Part shown: piece by piece, positions 36,131 to 50,200 of the stretch | Numbering within the stretch: position 1 is the first letter of the stretch | Layout: the number at the start of each line of letters is the position of its first letter | Source of the DNA: Tipula vernalis | Taxonomy: Eukaryota; Arthropoda; Insecta; Diptera; Tipulidae | Length of the DNA stretch: 64,000 bases | Assembly: GCA_958295665.1 (NCBI GenBank) | Contig: OY282558.1 | Span: forward strand, 37,097,045 to 37,161,044 | Direction: 5' to 3' | Program-made: the position numbers and the translations under genes | The notes under the pieces: model-generated | The model's input: only the letters and a program-made list of their open reading frames with translations | The model's database searches: none | What the model was told of the DNA's origin: nothing

Positions 36131-38242
36131 TGGGCGGCAGAAATCTAAAATGGTCCGATTACGATGGTTGATACCTCTATCAATAGGTTTCGGGGCCTGT
36201 AATTTCTGTGACAATTTCTATTTCGATTGCTCGATTATTTCTAAACATTTCTTAGAAAATTCAATTTTATTGAAAATCAACTGTGCTATAGCCCACAAGA
36301 TTTGGGCGGCAGAAATCTAAAATGGTCCGATTACGATGGTTGATACCTCTATTAATAGGTTTCGGGACCTGTAATTGCTGTGACAATTTTCATTTTGATT
36401 GCTCGATTATTTCTAAACATTTCTTAGAAAATTCAATTTTATTGAAAATCTACTGTGCTATAGCCCACAAGTTTTTGGGCGGCAGAAATCTAAGATGGTC
36501 CGATTACGATGGTTGATACCTCTATCAATAGGTTTCGGGGCCTGTAATTGCTGTGACAATTTTCATTTCGATTGCTCGATTATTTCTAAACATTTCTTAG
36601 AAAATTCAATTTTATTGAAAATCAACTGTGCTATAGCCCACAAGTTTTTGGGCGGCAGAAATCTAAAATGGTCCGATTACGATGGTTGATACCTCTATCA
36701 ATAGGTTTTGGGACCTGTAATTGCTGTGACAATTTTCATTTTGATTGCTCGATTATTTCTAAACATTTCTTAGAAAATTCAATTTTATTGAAAATCTACT
36801 GTGCTATAGCCCACAAGTTTTTGGGCGGCAGAAATCTAAGATGGTCCGATTACGATGGTTGATACCTATATCAATAGGTTTTGGGACCTGTAATTGCTGT
36901 GACAATTTTAATTTTGATTGCTCGATTATTTCTAAACATTTCTTAGAAAATTCAATTTTATTGAAAATCAACTGTGCTATAGCCCACAAGTTTTTGGGCG
37001 GCAGAAATCTAAAATGGTCCGATTACGATGGTTGATACCTCTATCAATAGGTTTTGGGACCTGTAATTGCTGTGACAATTTTCATTTTGATTGCTCGATT
37101 ATTTCTAAACATTTCTTAGAAAATTCAATTTTATTGAAAATCAACTGTATTAGAGCCCACAAGTTTTTGGGCGGCAGAAATCTAAAATGGTCCGATTACG
37201 ATGGTTGATACCTCTATCAATAGTTTTCGGGGCCTGTAATTGCTGTGACAATTTTCATTTCGATTGCTCGATTATTTCTAAACATTTCTTAGAAAATTCA
37301 ATTTTATTGAAAATCAACTTTGCTATAGCCCACAAGTTTTTGGGCGGCAGAAATCTAAAATGGTCCGATTACGATGGTTGATACCTCTATCAATAGGTTT
37401 TGGGACCAGTAATTGCTGTGACAATTTTCATTTTGATTGCTCAATTATTTCTAAACATTTCTTAGAAAATTCAATTTTATTGAAAATCAACTGTGCTATA
37501 GCCCACAAGTTTTTGGGCGGCACACATCTAAAATGGTCCGATTACGATGGTTGATACCTCTATCAATAGGTTTCGGGACCTGAAATTGCTGTGACAATTT
37601 TCATTTAGATTGCTCGATTATTTCTAAACATTTCTTAGAAAATTCAATTTTATTGAAAATCAACTGTGCTATAGCCCACAAGTTTTTGGGCGGCAGAAAT
37701 CTAAAATGGTCCGATTACGATGGTTGATACCTCTATCAATAGGTTTTGGGACCTGTAATTGCTGTGACAATTTTCATTTTGATTGCTCAATTATTTCTAA
37801 ACATTTCTTAGAAAATTCAATTTTATTCAAAATCAACTGTGCTATAGCCCACAAGTTTTTGGGCGGCAGAAATCTAAAATGGTCCGATTACGATGGTTGA
37901 TACCTCTATCAATAGGTTTCGGGGCCTGTAATTTCTGTGACAATTTCTATTTCGATTGCTCGATTATTTCTAAACATTTCTTAGAAAATTCAATTTTATT
38001 GAAAATCAACTGTGCTATAGCCCACAAGTTTTTGGGCGGCAGAAATCTAAAATGGTCCGATTACGATGGTTGATACCTCTATTAATAGGTTTCGGGACCT
38101 GTAATTGCTGTGACAATTTTCATTTTGATTGCTCGATTATTTCTAAACATTTCTTAGAAAATTCAATTTTATTGAAAATCTACTGTGCTATAGCCCACAA
38201 ATTTTTGGGCGGCAGAAATCTAAAATGGTCCGATTACGATGG

Positions 38243-41200
38243 TTGATACCTCTATCAATAGGTTTCGGGGCCTGTAATTGCTGTGACAATTTTCATTTCG
38301 ATTGCTCGATTATTTCTAAACATTTCTTAGAAAATTCAATTTTATTGAAAATCAACTGTGCTATAGCCCACAAGTTTTTGGGCGGCAGAAATCTAAAATG
38401 GTCCGATTACGATGGTTGATACCTCTATCAATAGGTTTTGGGACCTGTAATTGCTGTGACAATTTTCATTTTGATTGCTCGATTATTTCTAAACATTTCT
38501 TAGAAAATTCAATTTTATTGAAAATCAACTGTGCTATAGCCCACAAGTTTTTGGGCGGCAGAAATCTAAAATGGTCCGATTACGATGGTTGATACCTCTA
38601 TCAATAGGTTTTGGGACCTGTAATTGTCGTGACAATTTTCATTTTGATTGCTCGATTATTTCTAAACATTTCTTAGAAAATTCAATTTTATTGAAAATCA
38701 ACTGTGCTATAGCCCACAAGTTTTTGGGCGGCAGAAATCTAAAATGGTCCGATTACGATGGTTGATACCTCTATCAATAGGTTTTGGGACCTGTAATTGC
38801 TGTGACAATTTTCATTTTGATTGCTCGATTATTTCTAAACATTTCTTAGAAAATTCAATTTTATTGAAAATCAACTGTGCTATAGCCCACAAGTTTTTGG
38901 GCGGCAGAAATCTAAAATGGTCCGATTACGATGGTTGATACCTCTATCAATAGGTTTTGGGACCTGTAATTGCTGTGACAATTTTCATTTTGATTGCTCG
39001 ATTATTTCTAAACATTTCTTAGAAAATTCAATTTTATTGAAAATCAACTGTGCTATAGCCCACAAGTTTTTGGGCGGCAGAAATCTAAAATGGTCCGATT
39101 ACGATGGTTGATACCTCTATCAATAGGTTTCGGGGCCTGTAATTGCTGTGACAATTTTCATTTTGATTGCTCAATTATTTCTAAACATTTCTTAGAAAAT
39201 TCAATTTTATTGAAAATCAACTGTGCTATAGCCCACAAGTTTTTGGGCGGCAGAAATCTAAAATGGTCCGATTACGATGGTTGATACCTCTATCAATAGG
39301 TTTTGGGACCTGTAATTGCTGTGACAATTTTCATTTTGATTGCTCGATTATTTCTAAACATTTCTTAGAAAATTCAATTTTATTGAAAATCAACTGTGCT
39401 ATAGCCCACAAGTTTTTGGGCGGCAGAAATCTAAAATGGTCCGATTACGATGGTTGATACCTCTATCAAAAGGTTTTGGGACCTGTAATTGCTGTGACAA
39501 TTTTCATTTTGATTGCTCGATTATTTCTAAACATTTCTTAGAAAATTCAATTTTATTGAAAATCAACTGTGCTATAGCCCACAAATTTTTGGGCGGCAGA
39601 AATCTAAAATGGTCCGATTACGATGGTTGATACCTCTATCAATAGGTTTCGGGGCCTGTAATTGCTGTGACAATTTTCATTTTGATTGCTCGATTATTTC
39701 TAAACATTTCTTAGAAAATTCAATTTTATTGAAAATCAACTGTGCTATAGCCCACAAGTTTTTGGGCGGCAGAAATCTAAAATGGTCCGATTACGATGGT
39801 TGATACCTCTATCAATAGGTTTTGGGACCTGTAATTGCTGTGACAATTTTCATTTTGATTGCTCGATTATTTCTAAACATTTCTTAGAAAATTCAATTTT
39901 ATTGAAAATCAACTGTGCTATAGCCCACAAGTTTTTGGGCGGCAGAAATCTAAAATGGTCCGATTACGATGGTTGATACCTCTATCAATAGGTTTTGGGA
40001 CCTGTAATTGCTGTGACAATTTTAATTTTGATTGCTCGATTATTTCTAAACATTTCTTAGAAAATTCAATTTTATTGAAAATCAACTGTGCTATAGCCCA
40101 CAAGTTTTTGGGCGGCAGAAATCTAAAATGGTCCGATTTCAATGGTTGATACCTCTATCAATAGGTTTCGGGGCCTGTAATTGCTGTGACAGTTTTCATT
40201 TCGATTGCTCGATTATTTCTAAACATTTCTTAGAAAATTCAATTTTATTGAAAATCAACTGTGCTATAGCCCACAAGTTTTTGGGCGGCAGAAATCTAAA
40301 ATGGTCCGATTACGATGGTTGATACCTCTATCAATAGGTTTTGGGACCTGTAATTGCTGTGACAATTTTCATTTTAATTGCTCGATTATTTCTAAACATT
40401 TCTTAGAAAATTCAATTTTATTGAAAATCAACTGTGCTATAGCCCACAAGTTTTTGGGCGGCAGAAATCTAAAATGGTCCGATTACGATGGTTGATACCT
40501 CTATCAATAGGTTTCGGGGCCTGTAATTGCTGTGACAATTTTCATTTCGATTGCTCGATTATTTCTAAACATTTCTTAGAAAATTCAATTTTATTGAAAA
40601 TCAACTGTGCTATAGCCCACAAGTTTTTGGGCGGCAGAAATCTAAAATGGTCCGATTACGATGGTTGATACCTCTATCAATAGGTTTTGGGACCTGTAAT
40701 TGCTGTGACAATTTTCATTTTGATTGCTCGATTATTTCTAAACATTTCTTAGAAAATTCAATTTTATTGAAAATCAACTGTGCTATAGCCCACAAGTTTT
40801 TGGGCGGCAGAAATCTAAAATGGTCCGATTACGATGGTTGATACCTCTATCAATAGGTTTTGGGACCTGTAATTGCTGTGACAATTTTCATTTTGATTGC
40901 TCGATTATTTCTAAACATTTCTTAGAAAATTCAATTTTATTGAAAATCAACTGTGCTATAGCCCACAAGTTTTTGGGCGGCAGAAATCTAAAATGGTCCG
41001 ATTACGATGGTTGATACCTCTATCAATAGGTTTTGGGGCCTGTAATTGCTGTGACAATTTTCATTTCGATTGCTCGATTATTTCTAAACATTTCTTAGAA
41101 AATTCAATTTTATTGAAAATCAACTGTGGTATAGCCCACAAGTTTTTGGGCGGCAGAAATCTAAAATGGTCCGATTACGATGGTTGATACCTCTATCAAT

Positions 41201-42010
41201 AGGTTTTGGGACCTGTAATTGCTGTGACAATTTTCATTTTGATTGCTCGATTATTTCTAAACATTTCTTAGAAACTTCAATTTTATTGAAAATCAACTGT
41301 GCTATAGCCCACAAGTTTTTGGGCGGCAGAAATCTAAAATGGTCCGATTACGATGGTTGATACCTCTATCAATAGGTTTTGGGACATGTAATTGCTGTGA
41401 CAATTTTCATTTTGATTGCTCGATTATTTCTAATCATTTCTTAGAAAATTCAATTTTATTGAAAATCAACTGTGGTATAGCCCACAAGTTTTTGGGCGGC
41501 AGAAATCTAAAATGGTCCGATTACGATGGTTGATACCTCTATCAAAAGGTTTTGGGACCTGTAATTGCTGTGACAATTTTCATTTCGATTGCTCGATTAT
41601 TTCTAAACATTTCTTAGAAAATTCAATTTTATTGAAAATCAACTGTGCTATAGCCCACAAGTTTTTGGGCGGCACACATCTAAAATGGTCCGATTACGAT
41701 GGTTGATACCTCTATCAATAGGTTTCGGGACCTGAAATTGCTGTGACAATTTTCATTAAGATTGCTCGATTATTTCTAAACATTTCTTAGAAAATTCAAT
41801 TTTATTGAAAATCAACTGTGCTATAGCCCACAAGTTTTTGGGCGGCAGAAATCTAAAATGGTCCGATTACGATGGTTGATACCTCTATCAATAGGTTTTG
41901 GGACCAGTAATTGCTGTGACAATTTTCATTTTATTGCTCAATTATTTCTAAACATTTCTTAGAAAATTCAATTTTATTCAAAATCAACTGTGCTATAGCC
42001 CACAAGTTTT
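38243..42010 (+). repeat. Array 2 duplicated segment C, copy 2
   Basis: Near-copy of 32190-36130, lacking one monomer. Just after it a two-monomer unit (the GAAATTGCTG...TTAAG monomer plus the CCAGTAATTG...TTTTATTG monomer) is itself duplicated, adding 345 bp around 41700-42340. Confidence 0.75.
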
Positions 42011-42059
42011 TGGGCGGCACACATCTAAAATGGTCCGATTACGATGGTTGATACCTCTA

Positions 42060-45000
42060 TCAATAGGTTTCGGGACCTGAAATTGCTGTGACAATTTTCA
42101 TTAAGATTGCTCGATTATTTCTAAACATTTCTTAGAAAATTCAATTTTATTGAAAATCAACTGTGCTATAGCCCACAAGTTTTTGGGCGGCAGAAATCTA
42201 AAATGGTCCGATTACGATGGTTGATACCTCTATCAATAGGTTTTGGGACCAGTAATTGCTGTGACAATTTTCATTTTATTGCTCAATTATTTCTAAACAT
42301 TTCTTAGAAAATTCAATTTTATTCAAAATCAACTGTGCTATAGCCCACAAGTTTTTGGGCGGCAGAAATCTAAAATGGTCCGATTACGATGGTTGATACC
42401 TCTATCAATAGGTTTCGGGGCCTGTAATTTCTGTGACAATTTCTATTTCGATTGCTCGATTATTTCTAAACATTTCTTAGAAAATTCAATTTTATTGAAA
42501 ATCAACTGTGCTATAGCCCACAAGATTTGGGCGGCAGAAATCTAAAATGGTCCGATTACGATGGTTGATACCTCTATTAATAGGTTTCGGGACCTGTAAT
42601 TGCTGTGACAATTTTCATTTTGATTGCTCGATTATTTCTAAACATTTCTTAGAAAATTCAATTTTATTGAAAATCTACTGTGATATAGCCCACAAGTTTT
42701 TGGGCGGCAGAAATCTAAGATGGTCCGATTACGATGGTTGATACCTCTATCAATAGGTTTCGGGGCCTGTAATTGCTGTGACAATTTTCATTTCGATTGC
42801 TCGATTATTTCTAAACATTTCTTAGAAAATTCAATTTTATTGAAAATCAACTGTGCTATAGCCCACAAGTTTTTGGGCGGCAGAAATCTAAAATGGTCCG
42901 ATTACGATGGTTGATACCTCTATCAATAGGTTTTGGGACCTGTAATTGCTGTGACAATTTTCATTTTGATTGCTCGATTATTTCTAAACATTTCTTAGAA
43001 AATTCAATTTTATTGAAAATCTACTGTGCTATAGCCCACAAGTTTTTGGGCGGCAGAAATCTAAGATGGTCCGATTACGATGGTTGATACCTATATCAAT
43101 AGGTTTTGGGACCTGTAATTGCTGTGACAATTTTAATTTTGATTGCTCGATTATTTCTAAACATTTCTTAGAAAATTCAATTTTATTGAAAATCAACTGT
43201 GCTATAGCCCACAAGTTTTTGGGCGGCAGAAATCTAAAATGGTCCGATTACGATGGTTGATACCTCTATCAATAGGTTTTGGGACCTGTAATTGCTGTGA
43301 CAATTTTCATTTTGATTGCTCGATTATTTCTAAACATTTCTTAGAAAATTCAATTTTATTGAAAATCAACTGTATTAGAGCCCACAAGTTTTTGGGCGGC
43401 AGAAATCTAAAATGGTCCGATTACGATGGTTGATACCTCTATCAATAGTTTTCGGGGCCTGTAATTGCTGTGACAATTTTCATTTCGATTGCTCGATTAT
43501 TTCTAAACATTTCTTAGAAAATTCAATTTTATTGAAAATCAACTTTGCTATAGCCCACAAGTTTTTGGGCGGCAGAAATCTAAAATGGTCCGATTACGAT
43601 GGTTGATACCTCTATCAATAGGTTTTGGGACCAGTAATTGCTGTGACAATTTTCATTTTGATTGCTCAATTATTTCTAAACATTTCTTAGAAAATTCAAT
43701 TTTATTGAAAATCAACTGTGCTATAGCCCACAAGTTTTTGGGCGGCACACATCTAAAATGGTCCGATTACGATGGTTGATACCTCTATCAATAGGTTTCG
43801 GGACCTGAAATTGCTGTGACAATTTTCATTTAGATTGCTCGATTATTTCTAAACATTTCTTAGAAAATTCAATTTTATTGAAAATCAACTGTGCTATAGC
43901 CCACAAGTTTTTGGGCGGCAGAAATCTAAAATGGTCCGATTACGATGGTTGATACCTCTATCAATAGGTTTTGGGACCTGTAATTGCTGTGACAATTTTC
44001 ATTTTGATTGCTCAATTATTTCTAAACATTTCTTAGAAAATTCAATTTTATTCAAAATCAACTGTGCTATAGCCCACAAGTTTTTGGGCGGCAGAAATCT
44101 AAAATGGTCCGATTACGATGGTTGATACCTCTATCAATAGGTTTCGGGGCCTGTAATTTCTGTGACAATTTCTATTTTGATTGCTCGATTATTTCTAAAC
44201 ATTTCTTAGAAAATTCAATTTTATTGAAAATCAACTGTGCTATAGCCCACAAGTTTTTGGGCGGCAGAAATCTAAAATGGTCCGATTACGATGGTTGATA
44301 CCTCTATTAATAGGTTTCGGGACCTGTAATTGCTGTGACAATTTTCATTTTGATTGCTCGATTATTTCTAAACATTTCTTAGAAAATTCAATTTTATTGA
44401 AAATCTACTGTGCTATAGCCCACAAGTTTTTGGGCGGCAGAAATCTAAGATGGTCCGATTACGATGGTTGATACCTCTATCAATAGGTTTCGGGGCCTGT
44501 AATTGCTGTGACAATTTTCATTTCGATTGCTCGATTATTTCTAAACATTTCTTAGAAAATTCAATTTTATTGAAAATCAACTGTGCTATAGCCCACAAGT
44601 TTTTGGGCGGCAGAAATCTAAAATGGTCCGATTACGATGGTTGATACCTCTATCAATAGGTTTTGGGACCTGTAATTGCTGTGACAATTTTCATTTTGAT
44701 TGCTCGATTATTTCTAAACATTTCTTAGAAAATTCAATTTTATTGAAAATCAACTGTGCTATAGCCCACAAGTTTTTGGGCGGCAGAAATCTAAAATGGT
44801 CTGATTACGATGGTTGATACCTCTATCAATAGGTTTTGGGACCTGTAATTGCTGTGACAATTTTCATTTTGATTGCTCGATTATTTCTAAACATTTCTTA
44901 GAAAATTCAATTTTATTCAAAATCAACTGTATTATAGCCCACAAGTTTTTGGGCGGCAGAAATCTAAAATGGTCCGATTACGATGGTTGATACCTCTATC

Positions 45001-47095
45001 AATAGGTTTCGGGGCCTGTAATTGCTGTGACAATTTTCATTTCGATTGCTCGATTATTTCTAAACATTTCTTAGAAAATTCAATTTTATTGAAAATCAAC
45101 TGTGCTATAGCCCACAAGTTTTTGGGCGGCAGAAATCTAAAATGGTCCGATTACGATGGTTGATACCTCTATCAATAGGTTTTGGGACCTGTAATTGCTG
45201 TGACAATTTTCATTTTGATTGCTCGATTATTTCTAAACATTTCTTAGAAAATTCAATTTTATTGAAAATCAACTGTGCTATAGCCCACAAGTTTTTGGGC
45301 GGCAGAAATCTAAAATGGTCCGATTACGATGGTTGATACCTCTATCAATAGATTTTGGGACCTGTAATTGCTGTGACAATTTTCATATTGATTGCTCGAT
45401 TATTTCTAAACATTTCTTAGAAAATTCAATTTTATTGAAAATCAACTGTGCTATAGCCCACAAGTTTTTGGGCGGCAGAAATCTAAAATGGTCCGATTAC
45501 GATGGTTGATACCTCTATCAATAGGTTTCGGGGCCTGTAATTTCTGTGACAATTTTCATTTCGATTGCTCGATTATTTCTAAACATTTCTTAGAAAATTC
45601 AATTTTATTGAAAATCAACTGTGCTATAGCCCACAAGTTTTTGGGCGGCAGAAATCTAAAATGGTCCGATTACGATGGTTGATACCTCTATCAATAGGTT
45701 TTGGGGCCTGTAATTGCTGTGCCAATTTTCATTTCGATTTCTCGATTATTTCTAAACATTTCTTAGAAAATTCAATTTTATTGAAAATCAACTGTGCTAT
45801 AGCCCACAAATTTTTGGGCGGCACAAATCTAAAATGGTCCGATTACGATGGTTGATACCTCTATCAATAGGTTTCGGGACCTGTAATTGCTGTGACAATT
45901 TTCATTTTGATTGCTCGATTATTTCTAAACATTTCTTAGAAAATTCAATTTTATTGAAAATCAACTGTGCTATAGCCCACAAATTTTTGGGCGGCCGAAA
46001 TCTAAAATGGTCCAATTACGATGGTTGATACCTCTATCAATAGGTTTCGGGGCCTGTAATTTCTGTGACAATTTTCATTTCGATTGCTCGATTATTTCTA
46101 AACATTTCTTAGAAAATTCAATTTTATTGAAAATCAACTGTGCTATAGCCCACAAATTTTTGGGCGGCAGAAATCTAAAATGGTCCGATTACGATGGTTG
46201 ATACCTCTATCAATAGGTTTCGGGGCCTGTAATTGCTGTGACAATTTTCATTTCGATTGCTCGATTATTTCTAAACATTTCTTAGAAAATTCAATTTTAT
46301 TGAAAATCAACTGTGCTATAGCCCACAAGTTTTTGGGCGGCAGAAATCTAAAATGGTCCGATTACGATGGTTGATACCTCTATCAATAGGTTTTGGGACC
46401 TGTAATTGCTGTGACAATTTTCATTTTGATTGCTCGATTATTTCTAAACATTTCTTAGAAAATTCAATTTTATTGAAAATCAACTGTGCTATAGCCCACA
46501 AGTTTTTGGGCGGCAGAAATCTAAAATGGTCCGATTACGATGGTTGATACCTCTATCAATAGGTTTTGGGACCTGTAATTGTCGTGACGATTTTCATTTT
46601 GATTGCTCGATTATTTCTAAACATTTCTTAGAAAATTCAATTTTATTGAAAATCAACTGTGCTATAGCCCACAAGTTTTTGGGCGGCAGAAATCTAAAAT
46701 GGTCCGATTACGATGGTTGATACCTCTATCAATAGGTTTTGGGACCTGTAATTGCTGTGACAATTTTCATTTTGATTGCTCGATTATTTCTAAACATTTC
46801 TTAGAAAATTCAATTTTATTGAAAATCAACTGTGCTATAGCCCACAAGTTTTTGGGCGGCAGAAATCTAAAATGGTCCGATTACGATGGTTGATACCTCT
46901 ATCAATAGGTTTTGGGACCTGTAATTGTCGTGACGATTTTCATTTTGATTGCTCGATTATTTCTAAACATTTCTTAGAAAATTCAATTTTATTGAAAATC
47001 AACTGTGCTATAGCCCACAAGTTTTTGGGCGGCAGAAATCTAAAATGGTCCGATTACGATGGTTGATACCTCTATCAATAGGTTTTGGGACCTGT
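42060..47095 (+). repeat. About 5.0-kb higher-order repeat of array 2, copy A
   Basis: About 29 monomers reappear in the same order 5,187 bp downstream. Shared private markers include CAAGATTTGGG (42524/47711), TGTGATATAGCC (about 42680/47867), AGTTTTCGGGG (about 43447/48634) and GTCTGATTACG (about 44799/49986). Confidence 0.85.
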
Positions 47096-47246
47096 AATTT
47101 CTGTGACAATTTTCATTTCGATTGCTCGATTATTTCTAAACATTTCTTAGAAAATTCAATTTTATTGAAAATCAACTGTGCTATAGCCCACAAGATTTGG
47201 GCGGCAGAAATCTAAAATGGTCCGATTACAATGGTTGATACCTCTA
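47096..47246 (+). repeat. Chimeric junction monomer between the two 5.0-kb copies
   Basis: This stretch combines a TAATTTCTGTGAC start, a CAAGATTTGGG end and a CGATTACAATGG box followed by CTATTAATAGG. The combination differs from the equivalent place in the other copies and marks the recombination joint between copy A and copy B. Confidence 0.6.
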
Positions 47247-50200
47247 TTAATAGGTTTCGGGACCTGAAATTGCTGTGACAATTTTCATTAAGATTGCTCG
47301 ATTATTTCTAAACATTTCTTAGAAAATTCAATTTTATTGAAAATCAACTGTGCTATAGCCCACAAGTTTTTGGGCGGCAGAAATCTAAAATGGTCCGATT
47401 ACGATGGTTGATACCTCTATCAATAGGTTTTGGGACCAGTAATTGCTGTGACAATTTTCATTTTATTGCTCAATTATTTCTAAACATTTCTTAGAAAATT
47501 CAATTTTATTCAAAATCAACTGTGCTATAGCCCACAAGTTTTTGGGCGGCAGAAATCTAAAATGGTCCGATTACGATGGTTGATACCTCTATCAATAGGT
47601 TTCGGGGCCTGTAATTTCTGTGACAATTTCTATTTCGATTGCTCGATTATTTCTAAACATTTCTTAGAAAATTCAATTTTATTGAAAATCAACTGTGCTA
47701 TAGCCCACAAGATTTGGGCGGCAGAAATCTAAAATGGTCCGATTACGATGGTTGATACCTCTATTAATAGGTTTCGGGACCTGTAATTGCTGTGACAATT
47801 TTCATTTTGATTGCTCGATTATTTCTAAACATTTCTTAGAAAATTCAATTTTATTGAAAATCTACTGTGATATAGCCCACAAGTTTTTGGGCGGCAGAAA
47901 TCTAAGATGGTCCGATTACGATGGTTGATACCTCTATCAATAGGTTTCGGGGCCTGTAATTGCTGTGACAATTTTCATTTCGATTGCTCGATTATTTCTA
48001 AACATTTCTTAGAAAATTCAATTTTATTGAAAATCAACTGTGCTATAGCCCACAAGTTTTTGGGCGGCAGAAATCTAAAATGGTCCGATTACGATGGTTG
48101 ATACCTCTATCAATAGGTTTTGGGACCTGTAATTGCTGTGACAATTTTCATTTTGATTGCTCGATTATTTCTAAACATTTCTTAGAAAATTCAATTTTAT
48201 TGAAAATCTACTGTGCTATAGCCCACAAGTTTTTGGGCGGCAGAAATCTAAGATGGTCCGATTACGATGGTTGATACCTATATCAATAGGTTTTGGGACC
48301 TGTAATTGCTGTGACAATTTTAATTTTGATTGCTCGATTATTTCTAAACATTTCTTAGAAAATTCAATTTTATTGAAAATCAACTGTGCTATAGCCCACA
48401 AGTTTTTGGGCGGCAGAAATCTAAAATGGTCCGATTACGATGGTTGATACCTCTATCAATAGGTTTTGGGACCTGTAATTGCTGTGACAATTTTCATTTT
48501 GATTGCTCGATTATTTCTAAACATTTCTTAGAAAATTCAATTTTATTGAAAATCAACTGTATTAGAGCCCACAAGTTTTTGGGCGGCAGAAATCTAAAAT
48601 GGTCCGATTACGATGGTTGATACCTCTATCAATAGTTTTCGGGGCCTGTAATTGCTGTGACAATTTTCATTTCGATTGCTCGATTATTTCTAAACATTTC
48701 TTAGAAAATTCAATTTTATTGAAAATCAACTTTGCTATAGCCCACAAGTTTTTGGGCGGCAGAAATCTAAAATGGTCCGATTACGATGGTTGATACCTCT
48801 ATCAATAGGTTTTGGGACCAGTAATTGCTGTGACAATTTTCATTTTGATTGCTCAATTATTTCTAAACATTTCTTAGAAAATTCAATTTTATTGAAAATC
48901 AACTGTGCTATAGCCCACAAGTTTTTGGGCGGCACACATCTAAAATGGTCCGATTACGATGGTTGATACCTCTATCAATAGGTTTCGGGACCTGAAATTG
49001 CTGTGACAATTTTCATTTAGATTGCTCGATTATTTCTAAACATTTCTTAGAAAATTCAATTTTATTGAAAATCAACTGTGCTATAGCCCACAAGTTTTTG
49101 GGCGGCAGAAATCTAAAATGGTCCGATTACGATGGTTGATACCTCTATCAATAGGTTTTGGGACCTGTAATTGCTGTGACAATTTTCATTTTGATTGCTC
49201 AATTATTTCTAAACATTTCTTAGAAAATTCAATTTTATTCAAAATCAACTGTGCTATAGCCCACAAGTTTTTGGGCGGCAGAAATCTAAAATGGTCCGAT
49301 TACGATGGTTGATACCTCTATCAATAGGTTTCGGGGCCTGTAATTTCTGTGACAATTTCTATTTTGATTGCTCGATTATTTCTAAACATTTCTTAGAAAA
49401 TTCAATTTTATTGAAAATCAACTGTGCTATAGCCCACAAGTTTTTGGGCGGCAGAAATCTAAAATGGTCCGATTACGATGGTTGATACCTCTATTAATAG
49501 GTTTCGGGACCTGTAATTGCTGTGACAATTTTCATTTTGATTGCTCGATTATTTCTAAACATTTCTTAGAAAATTCAATTTTATTGAAAATCTACTGTGC
49601 TATAGCCCACAAGTTTTTGGGCGGCAGAAATCTAAGATGGTCCGATTACGATGGTTGATACCTCTATCAATAGGTTTCGGGGCCTGTAATTGCTGTGACA
49701 ATTTTCATTTCGATTGCTCGATTATTTCTAAACATTTCTTAGAAAATTCAATTTTATTGAAAATCAACTGTGCTATAGCCCACAAGTTTTTGGGCGGCAG
49801 AAATCTAAAATGGTCCGATTACGATGGTTGATACCTCTATCAATAGGTTTTGGGACCTGTAATTGCTGTGACAATTTTCATTTTGATTGCTCGATTATTT
49901 CTAAACATTTCTTAGAAAATTCAATTTTATTGAAAATCAACTGTGCTATAGCCCACAAGTTTTTGGGCGGCAGAAATCTAAAATGGTCTGATTACGATGG
50001 TTGATACCTCTATCAATAGGTTTTGGGACCTGTAATTGCTGTGACAATTTTCATTTTGATTGCTCGATTATTTCTAAACATTTCTTAGAAAATTCAATTT
50101 TATTCAAAATCAACTGTATTATAGCCCACAAGTTTTTGGGCGGCAGAAATCTAAAATGGTCCGATTACGATGGTTGATACCTCTATCAATAGGTTTCGGG